NCBI GenBank assembly: GCA_002469605.1
Contig: DKMV01000117.1
Coordinates: 1 to 6,592, forward strand
DNA: 6,592 bases
Reading direction: 5' to 3'
Origin: Leclercia sp. UBA7405
Lineage (GTDB): Bacteria > Pseudomonadota > Gammaproteobacteria > Enterobacterales > Enterobacteriaceae
The position numbers and the translations under genes were made by a program. The notes beneath the pieces were generated by a model. It was not told the DNA's origin, did no database searches, and saw only the letters and a list, made by a program, of their open reading frames with translations. Positions 1-4,614 of the stretch are shown piece after piece; position 1 is the stretch's first letter; each line of letters starts with the position of its first letter.

Positions 1-31
1 AGCGGCGATTTTCCTGGCCGGGAGCCGGGGT

Positions 32-63
32 TGCCAGGGGGGAGGCGGCGAGCCCCCCTGGCA
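32..63. repeat. Strong 11-bp GC-rich inverted repeat
   Basis: TGCCAGGGGGG (32-42) pairs perfectly with CCCCCCTGGCA (53-63) around a 10-nt purine-rich loop. The stem would be very stable in either RNA strand. There is no T-run directly after either arm, so it is not a textbook intrinsic terminator. It may be part of a dispersed intergenic element, or it may limit read-through or protect the 3' end of the oxidase transcript. The family was not recognised. Confidence 0.55.
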
Positions 64-136
64 CGTTCACCGGTTCAGGCGTAGCAGAGAAGCAAGGAAC
101 GTGAGGTGAACGGAACCACCTCCGGTGCCGCATGTT

Positions 137-172
137 CCCCCTCACCCCAACCCTCTCCCTCAAGGGAGAGGG
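137..172. repeat. Dispersed palindromic repeat (PHPNPLP-type)
   Basis: The hairpin core is CCCTCTCCC (151-159), a TCAA loop, then GGGAGAGGG (164-172), a perfect 9-bp stem preceded by CCCCCTCACCCCAA. This motif is scattered between genes in many proteobacterial genomes. When wrongly translated it gives runs such as SPSPQPSPSRERG or PHPNPLPEGEG. It sits 11 bp after the stop codon of the small oxidase subunit gene on the minus strand, where its stem could act as a transcript 3'-end structure, although no U-tract follows. Confidence 0.7.
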
Positions 173-183
173 GGCCAAACACC

Positions 184-312
184 TTAGTGCGCCTTAAACC
201 CCGCCGCCGTCATCAACAGGCGGAAGAACATCCCCACCAGCGCCAGCGCCAGCACGCTGCCTCCCCAGATGATGACCATCCACAGCAGGCGTTTCCATAC
301 AGGTTGTTGCAT
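184..312 (-). CDS. DUF2474-type small subunit of bd oxidase
   Basis: A 42-residue protein beginning MQQPVWKRLLW, with one membrane segment at about residues 9-30 (rich in L, V, I, W, G) followed by a short basic tail ending GFKAH. Size, position after subunit II and the W-x6-SVLALALVG core fit the DUF2474 family, which accompanies cyanide-insensitive-type bd oxidases. By analogy with CydX of E. coli bd-I it probably packs against subunit I and stabilises the haem centres; that role is inferred. The ATG at 312 shares its A with the TGA stop of the upstream gene (TGATG), and GGGGAGGG lies about 9 nt upstream inside that gene, so translational coupling is likely. Longer in-frame extensions would run deep into subunit II and lack support. 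It is easily missed by gene callers because of its length. Confidence 0.82.
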   Translation of the reverse strand: MQQPVWKRLLWMVIIWGGSVLALALVGMFFRLLMTAAGFKAH

Positions 313-1322
313 CAGTGATAGCCCTCCCCAGGCTGAACTTTGCCGCGAAAAACGTAATAGCTCCAGAAAGTGTAGACAAGAATGATGGGGATAATCAGTA
401 GCGCCCCCACCAGCATAAAGCCCTGGCTCTGGGGCGGGGCGGCGGCCTGCCACAGGGTAATGGAGGGCGGAATTAGATGCGGCCAGATGCTGATCCCAAG
501 CCCGGAAAAGCCGAGAAACACCAGCCCCAGGGTCAGGATGAAGGGCAGATTATGGTGGTGCGGGTTATTCAGGCTGCGCCATTGCCACAGGCCCAACAAC
601 GCCACCAGTACCGGAACCGGCAGCAGGAAGAAGAGGTTCGGCAGGCTAAACCAGCGGGCGGCGATGGCCTTGTGCGCCAGCGGGGTCCAGATGCTGATGA
701 TAATAATCACCGCCAGCAGCGCCAGCAGCAGGCGTTTCGCCAGCTGACGCATCCGCTCCTGCAGCGGGTTTTCGCTCTTCATCACCAGCCAGCTGGCGCC
801 CAGCAGGGCATAGGCGATCACCAGCCCCAGGCCGCAGAAGAGGGTGAAAGGGGTAAACCAGTCGAAGGGGCCGCCGCTGTAAGCGCGGCCGGTCACGGCA
901 AAACCGTTAATCACCGCCCCGACCACCATGCCCTGGGTAAAGGTGGCGAGCAGCGAGCCGCCCACAAAGGCCTTATCCCAGAACGGACGGTGCGCCGGGG
1001 TGGCTTTAAAGCGAAACTCAAAGGCCACGCCGCGAAAAATCAGGCCGATTAGCATCAGCGTCAGCGGGATGGTCAGCGCATCGATTATTACCGCGTAGGC
1101 CAGCGGAAAAGCACCAAACAGCGCCGCGCCGCCGAGCACCAGCCAGGTTTCATTCCCGTCCCACACCGGGGCAACGCTGTTCACCATCACGTCGCGATCC
1201 TGCGGGTCACGCACGGCCGGAAAGAGAATGCCAATACCGAGATCAAAACCGTCCATCACGATATACATCAGGGTGGCAAAGACGATAATCACAAACCAGA
1301 TCAGGGAGAGATCGATACCCAT
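312..1322 (-). CDS. cioB: Cytochrome bd (CIO-type) quinol oxidase subunit II
   Basis: Subunit II of a membrane-bound cytochrome bd quinol oxidase, which together with subunit I reduces oxygen to water using ubiquinol or menaquinol and builds proton motive force at the inner membrane. The 336-residue length matches CioB of Pseudomonas rather than the longer CydB of E. coli (about 379). The family signatures are near the N-terminus: MDGFDLGIG at 23-31 and WDGNETW at 54-60, where D55 corresponds to the proton-channel aspartate of CydB (D58 in E. coli). About eight hydrophobic segments follow. The start ATG at 1322 has AAGGAG 8 nt upstream and lies 24 bp after the subunit I stop. The C-terminus overlaps the next gene by one base. 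Subunit II of the cbdAB (appCB) oxidase is the main alternative, but the short lengths and the DUF2474 partner favour the CIO type. Confidence 0.93.
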   Translation of the reverse strand: MGIDLSLIWFVIIVFATLMYIVMDGFDLGIGILFPAVRDPQDRDVMVNSVAPVWDGNETWLVLGGAALFGAFPLAYAVIIDALTIPLTLMLIGLIFRGVAFEFRFKATPAHRPFWDKAFVGGSLLATFTQGMVVGAVINGFAVTGRAYSGGPFDWFTPFTLFCGLGLVIAYALLGASWLVMKSENPLQERMRQLAKRLLLALLAVIIIISIWTPLAHKAIAARWFSLPNLFFLLPVPVLVALLGLWQWRSLNNPHHHNLPFILTLGLVFLGFSGLGISIWPHLIPPSITLWQAAAPPQSQGFMLVGALLIIPIILVYTFWSYYVFRGKVQPGEGYH

Positions 1323-1346
1323 TATGGCGTCTCCTTGCTTGCAAAT

Positions 1347-2723
1347 TCAGTATCCGCCGCCGAGAGGGGCCGGGCGACCGTCGGTCTCATCGGGGAAGCT
1401 TTCATCCTCCTGCGGCCCGGTTTTAATCAGGCGCACCATGTAGCTGTAACCCACGCCAAAGACCGAGGTATAGACCAGGATAAAGCCCAGCAGGCTGACG
1501 CTCATATGCAGGTCACCATGGGCGGAGACCGCCTCGCTGGTGCGTTGTAAGCCATATACCACCCACGGCTGACGCCCCACTTCGGTGGTTACCCAGCCCG
1601 CCAGAATGGCGATCAGTCCCGCAGGCCCCATCAGTAGCGCAAACCACAAAAAAGGCCGCGAGCTGTAGAGCCGCTGCCGGTAGCGCAGCCACACGGCCAC
1701 GACGCCCAGCAGCAGCATCAGCATGCCCAGCCCGGCCATAATGCGAAACGACCAGAACACGATGGTGGAGTTAGGCCGATCCGCTTTTGGGAATTCCTTC
1801 AGAGCCGGGACCTGTTTATCCAGGCTATGGGTGAGGATCAGGCTACCCAGCGCCGGGATCTCCAGCCCGTATTTTGTGCGCTCCGCCTCCATATCCGGCA
1901 GGCCGAACAGCAGCAGCGGGGTGGGCTCGCCCGGCGGGTTTTCCCAGTGCCCTTCGATGGCGGCGATTTTCGCCGGCTGGTGCTCCAGCGTATTAAGCCC
2001 GTGCATATCGCCCACCATCGCCTGGATGGGGGCGACAATAAGCGTCATCCACAGCGCCATGGAGAACATCCTGCGGATTGCCTGCGTGCTGTTGCCACGC
2101 AGCAGATGCCAGGCCGCCGAGGCGCCGACAAACAGCGCGCTGCTTAAAAACGCGGCAATGGACATATGCAGCAGGCGGTAGGGGAAGGAGGGGTTAAATA
2201 CCACCGCGAACCAGTCTACCGGCACCACCACGCCGTTGACGATCTCATAGCCCTGCGGCGTCTGCATCCAGCTGTTGGAGGCGAGGATCCAGAAGGTCGA
2301 CATTAGCGTGCCCAACGCCACCATGCAGGTGGCAAAAAAGTGCAGGCCGGGCCCGACCTTCTTCCAGCCAAACAGCATCACCCCCAGGAACCCGGCTTCG
2401 AGAAAGAAGGCGGTGAGTACCTCGTAGGTCAGCAGCGGGCCGGTAATGCTGCCGGCGAACTGCGAGAACCCACTCCAGTTGGTGCCAAACTGGTAGGCCA
2501 TCACCAGGCCGGAGACCACTCCCATCCCAAAGTTGACGGCGAAAATTTTCGACCAGAAATGGTACAGCGAACGCCAGACCGGGTTTCTGGTTTTTAACCA
2601 TAACCCTTCCAGTACCGCCAGATAGCTGGCGAGGCCGATGGTGATCGCCGGGAAAATAATGTGGAAGGAGACCGTAAACGCAAACTGGATCCTTGCCAGG
2701 TGAAACGCATCAAAACCAAACAT
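1347..2723 (-). CDS. cioA: Cytochrome bd (CIO-type) quinol oxidase subunit I
   Basis: The haem-bearing subunit I of a bd-type quinol oxidase, 458 residues when started at the ATG at 2723, which has GAGG 6 nt upstream and gives the family N-terminus MFGFDAFHLARIQFAF. An earlier in-frame ATG at 2774 adds 17 unrelated residues and is disfavoured. Axial ligands are present: H21 (His19 of E. coli CydA), H186 (His186) and M329 in FRIM (Met393). E101 and E109 match the proton-path glutamates E99 and E107. Quinol-site K252 and E257 lie in the block HQPAKIAAIEGHW. GWVTTEVGRQPW is at 376-387. The distance from E257 to M329 is much shorter than in E. coli CydA (522 aa), so the Q-loop is the short form found in cyanide-insensitive oxidases. 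First gene of the operon with cioB and the DUF2474 gene. Confidence 0.95.
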   Translation of the reverse strand: MFGFDAFHLARIQFAFTVSFHIIFPAITIGLASYLAVLEGLWLKTRNPVWRSLYHFWSKIFAVNFGMGVVSGLVMAYQFGTNWSGFSQFAGSITGPLLTYEVLTAFFLEAGFLGVMLFGWKKVGPGLHFFATCMVALGTLMSTFWILASNSWMQTPQGYEIVNGVVVPVDWFAVVFNPSFPYRLLHMSIAAFLSSALFVGASAAWHLLRGNSTQAIRRMFSMALWMTLIVAPIQAMVGDMHGLNTLEHQPAKIAAIEGHWENPPGEPTPLLLFGLPDMEAERTKYGLEIPALGSLILTHSLDKQVPALKEFPKADRPNSTIVFWSFRIMAGLGMLMLLLGVVAVWLRYRQRLYSSRPFLWFALLMGPAGLIAILAGWVTTEVGRQPWVVYGLQRTSEAVSAHGDLHMSVSLLGFILVYTSVFGVGYSYMVRLIKTGPQEDESFPDETDGRPAPLGGGY

Positions 2724-2908
2724 GCACAACCTCAAAGTCAATCGTTGTGGCAACAGGTTACCGATGGCGGGCAAGGAGTATCAGAGACAGAAATGGGGAA
2801 TTTAGGTATAACAGTTGTTTGAAAGTTTGGTGGTTTAGAGTGCTGTTATGGTTGAGATGAACGCCCCGCATGCAATAAAACACCCGGGGCACTCTTAACG
2901 CTATGTGC
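2724..2908 (-). promoter_or_regulatory. Presumed cioA promoter region with dyad
   Basis: This 185-bp gap separates the LLM oxidoreductase stop from the cioA start and should carry the operon's own promoter. On the transcribed strand the best -10-like word is TATACC (2804-2809), but no good -35 is spaced to it. The 7-bp inverted repeat ATAACAG (2808-2814) / CTGTTAT (2843-2849), with centres 35 bp apart, overlaps that region and could be a paired operator. A weak GCCCCG (2863-2868) / CGGGGC (2885-2890) stem with a 16-nt loop lies just past the LLM gene and lacks a T-run, so it is not called a terminator. No clear FNR or ArcA box could be recognised by eye. Confidence 0.3.
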
Positions 2909-3934
2909 TTAGTCCCGCCAGCCCATCGCTGGCGCAACGTGTTTCAGAATGGACTCGATCACGTGCACGTTATAGTCCACGCCCAGCTGATTCGGTACGG
3001 TCAGCAACAGGGTATCCGCTTCGGCAATGGCTTCGTCCTGCTTCAGCTGATCGATAAGCTTATCGGGCTCGGCGGCGTAGCTGCGTCCGAAGATGGCGCG
3101 GGTCTTCTCATCCAGATAGCCGACGCTGTCGCTCTCGTTACGGCTGGAGCCGAAGTACATCCGGTCCTGCTCGTTCATCAGGGCAAAGATGCTGCGGCTT
3201 ACCGAGACGCGCGGCGTGCGGGTGTGTCCGGCCACGGCCCAGGCGTCGCGGTAGGCGCGGATCTGTTTCGCCTGCTGAATGTGGAAGGGCTCGCCGGTTT
3301 CATCATCCTTCAGGGTTGAGCTTTGCAGGTTCATCCCTAGCTTTGCCGCCCATACCGCGGTGGCGTTGGAGCCCGCCCCCCACCAGATACGATCGCGAAG
3401 CCCTTCGGAATGCGGCTCCAGGCGCAGCATACCCGGCGGGTTAGGGAACATCGGCTGCGGGTTGGGTTTGGCGAAACCTTCCCCGCGCAGTACGTCGAGC
3501 AGGACTTCGGTGTGGCGTCGCGCCATATCCGACTCGTTTTCGCCTTCCGCCGGGACGTAGCCAAAATAGCGCCAGCCGTCGATTACCTGCTCCGGGGAGC
3601 CGCGGCTGATACCGAGCTGCAAACGGCCGCCGGAGATCAAATCCGCCGAGCCGGCGTCTTCGGCCATATAGAGCGGGTTCTCGTAGCGCATATCGATAAC
3701 CCCGGTGCCAATCTCAATCCGGCGAGTTTTTGCGCCAACGGCGGCCAGCAGCGGGAAGGGGGAGGCGAGCTGGCGGGCAAAGTGGTGGACCCTAAAATAA
3801 GCGCCGTCCGCGCCAAGCTCTTCGGCGGCAACGGCCAGATCGATGGATTGCAGCAGGGCATCGGCGGCGCTGCGGGTGCCGGACTGCGGCGACGGCGTCC
3901 AGTGACCAAAGGACAAAAATCCAATCTTTTTCAT
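2909..3934 (-). CDS. LLM class flavin-dependent oxidoreductase
   Basis: A 341-residue cytoplasmic enzyme of the bacterial luciferase-like family, which uses reduced FMN (supplied by a separate reductase) to mono-oxygenate or otherwise oxidise an organic substrate. The N-terminal strand MKKIGFLSFGHW begins the TIM barrel. Family hallmarks are AAEELGADGAYFRVHHF (36-52, the luciferase E/R-HHF region), GTGV (76-79), NPLYMAED (86-93) and SGGRLQLGISRGSPEQV (101-117, flavin phosphate contact). A later GAGSNATAVWAAKLGMNL block is typical of this subgroup. The length is full. The ATG at 3934 has AGGA 9 nt upstream. The substrate cannot be read from sequence. It points the same way as the oxidase operon but is 185 bp away, so cotranscription is possible but unproven. 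YhbW-like proteins are the nearest E. coli comparison I can offer. Confidence 0.92.
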   Translation of the reverse strand: MKKIGFLSFGHWTPSPQSGTRSAADALLQSIDLAVAAEELGADGAYFRVHHFARQLASPFPLLAAVGAKTRRIEIGTGVIDMRYENPLYMAEDAGSADLISGGRLQLGISRGSPEQVIDGWRYFGYVPAEGENESDMARRHTEVLLDVLRGEGFAKPNPQPMFPNPPGMLRLEPHSEGLRDRIWWGAGSNATAVWAAKLGMNLQSSTLKDDETGEPFHIQQAKQIRAYRDAWAVAGHTRTPRVSVSRSIFALMNEQDRMYFGSSRNESDSVGYLDEKTRAIFGRSYAAEPDKLIDQLKQDEAIAEADTLLLTVPNQLGVDYNVHVIESILKHVAPAMGWRD

Positions 3935-4050
3935 AACGGGTTATCCTGTTTGAAGAGGGTAAGCAGCCTGAGCTGTCTGGCATTACCTCTACTTTACGCA
4001 TCGGGCGGTGAGAATAAATGCCCTTTATTTCACTAAATAATTCAAAAAAA

Positions 4051-4079
4051 TTGAAGTAATGGACTACGCTTTATATAGC
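4051..4079 (+). promoter_or_regulatory. Possible ymcF promoter
   Basis: TTGAAG (4051-4056) and TATAGC (4074-4079) are separated by 17 bp, an acceptable sigma-70 layout. Transcription from here would give a leader of roughly 230 nt ahead of ymcF, consistent with the long leaders of cold-shock mRNAs. The -10 word is weak (an overlapping TATATA has only 15-bp spacing) and the whole site lies inside a dyad, so this is tentative. Confidence 0.25.
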
Positions 4080-4095
4080 GTAGAAAAAATTACTT
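4054..4095. repeat. Two-part AT-rich dyad
   Basis: Two nested perfect 7-bp inverted repeats: AAGTAAT (4054-4060) with ATTACTT (4089-4095), and inside it CTACGCT (4064-4070) with AGCGTAG (4077-4083) around a 6-nt TTATAT loop. The arms are separated by a 3/5-nt internal loop. It could be a regulator site or an RNA stem in a leader. There is no T-run placed correctly for a terminator on either strand. Confidence 0.5.
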
Positions 4096-4317
4096 AAAGA
4101 AATAGCTTGCAAGCTTCCAGCAGAGATGCGTTAATGGCCCTTCGGTTTGAAATCCAAAAAAATATCGCAGCAGTATTTAAAGCATCTCTCATCACGTTGT
4201 GCCTCTCCGCAGCCTCTCCTGGGTTTTTTCTTTTACGCTCTGATTACGTTTTGTCTCAGACCACTATTGCCTTAAAGGCCCAATTGTTAATGGCGTTTTT
4301 ACGCCCTGGAGATTTAC

Positions 4318-4503
4318 ATGACTAACATTCATTTCCGCTGCCCGTGCTGCCACGGTTCGCAATACCGCACTTCTATGTTCGACGTGTCAGAGCGCAACCC
4401 GCTCGGTGCCAAATGCATCTTTTGCAAATCACCGATGATGACCTTCGATCATATTGCCGCTTCGCAACACGCCCAGCGCGTACCTTTCGAAGCCCGCAAA
4501 TAA
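4318..4503 (+). CDS. ymcF: Cold-shock small protein, YmcF/YnfQ type
   Basis: A 61-residue protein starting MTNIHFRCPCCHGSQYRTS, recognised from memory as very close to E. coli YmcF and its paralogue YnfQ, small proteins detected on cold shock. Cysteines at 8, 11, 33 and 36 form two CxxC knuckles (C8-P-C-C11 and C33-I-F-C36), a zinc-ribbon pattern, followed by a less conserved tail. Molecular function is unknown; binding zinc and perhaps RNA or protein is inference from the fold pattern. The ATG at 4318 has TGGAG 6 nt upstream. In E. coli, relatives sit near cspA-family genes; here none is adjacent, and the gene stands between the LLM gene (divergent) and ydcR (same strand, 111 bp downstream). 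Two stop codons in tandem (TAATAA) end the frame. Whether it is the ymcF or the ynfQ orthologue cannot be decided from this window. Confidence 0.85.
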   Translation: MTNIHFRCPCCHGSQYRTSMFDVSERNPLGAKCIFCKSPMMTFDHIAASQHAQRVPFEARK

Positions 4504-4507
4504 TAAC

Positions 4508-4527
4508 GGGGCGCGCTGTCACGCCCC
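4508..4527 (+). terminator. Hairpin after ymcF
   Basis: GGGGCG (4508-4513) pairs with CGCCCC (4522-4527) across an 8-nt loop, starting 4 nt after the stop codon. The following bases (TGTTCCGCTCC) are not a proper U-tract, so termination may be partial or factor-assisted. An alternative pairing uses the same 5' arm: AACGGGG (4505-4511) with CCCCGTT (4537-4543). Confidence 0.4.
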
Positions 4528-4581
4528 TGTTCCGCTCCCCGTTCCTATAACAGTTTTATAATTCTTCCCTTTTTCTCCTGC

Positions 4582-4590
4582 TGATATACT
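4582..4590 (+). promoter_or_regulatory. Possible extended -10 promoter of ydcR
   Basis: TGATATACT matches the extended -10 form TGnTATAAT with one change. Its weak -35 partner would be TTCTTC (4562-4567) at 17 bp. It would start transcription near 4597, leaving a short leader just long enough for the AAGGAG ribosome site at 4603-4608. A second TATAAT at 4557-4562 lacks a -35 element. Confidence 0.4.
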
Positions 4591-4614
4591 CTGTGCTATC
4601 GCAAGGAGAAAGTG

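Larger units (their letters stand above)
1..183. other. Gene-free left edge with hairpins
   Basis: I see no convincing gene here. The stretch lies downstream of the oxidase operon. It contains a perfect 11-bp inverted repeat (32-42 with 53-63), an 8-bp inverted repeat CGTTCACC (64-71) / GGTGAACG (105-112), and the dispersed repeat at 137-172. A reading frame on the minus strand from an ATG at 133 runs open off the left edge for 44 codons, but it has no clear ribosome site and no recognisable sequence. The structure-rich, low-complexity character suggests intergenic repeat material rather than coding DNA. Confidence 0.5.
3935..4317. other. Divergent intergenic region, LLM / ymcF
   Basis: This 383-bp region lies between two divergent genes and must hold the promoters of both. 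It contains AATAAA (4013-4018) / TTTATT (4024-4029), a two-part dyad at 4054-4095, a 12-bp perfect palindrome AGCTTGCAAGCT (4104-4115), an arm pair AGAGATGC (4122-4129) / GCATCTCT (4182-4189), a direct repeat GCCTCTCC (4201-4208 and 4212-4219) and a small hairpin GGCGT-TTTT-ACGCC (4292-4305) just before the ymcF ribosome site. A 72-codon frame (4107-4325, internal ATG at 4134) overlaps the ymcF start and is discussed as a finding. No csp gene or classical cold box was found. Confidence 0.5.

Noticed and set aside
1..133. Minus-strand frame from an ATG at 133 running off the left edge
   Set aside because: The 44 codons cross the strong hairpin and repeat region, with no clear ribosome site and low-complexity residues; it cannot be supported without flanking sequence.
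477..1052. Open frame of 191 codons on the plus strand
   Set aside because: It is antisense to the conserved cioB gene, Q/A/R-rich and typical of a GC-rich shadow frame, with no ribosome site or family resemblance.
2724..2774. Longer subunit I start at 2774
   Set aside because: It adds 17 residues absent from bd oxidases; the ATG at 2723 has GAGG properly spaced and starts the family N-terminus.
2863..2890. GCCCCG/CGGGGC stem as terminator of the LLM gene
   Set aside because: Only 6 bp with a 16-nt loop and no T-run on the transcribed strand.
3410..4036. Open frame of 208 codons on the plus strand
   Set aside because: Most of it is antisense to the conserved LLM gene; composition is that of a mirror frame and there is no recognisable domain.
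4220..4240. T-run at 4224-4229 as an intrinsic terminator before ymcF
   Set aside because: The preceding bases are a direct repeat of GCCTCTCC and do not form a stem, so the run has no hairpin.
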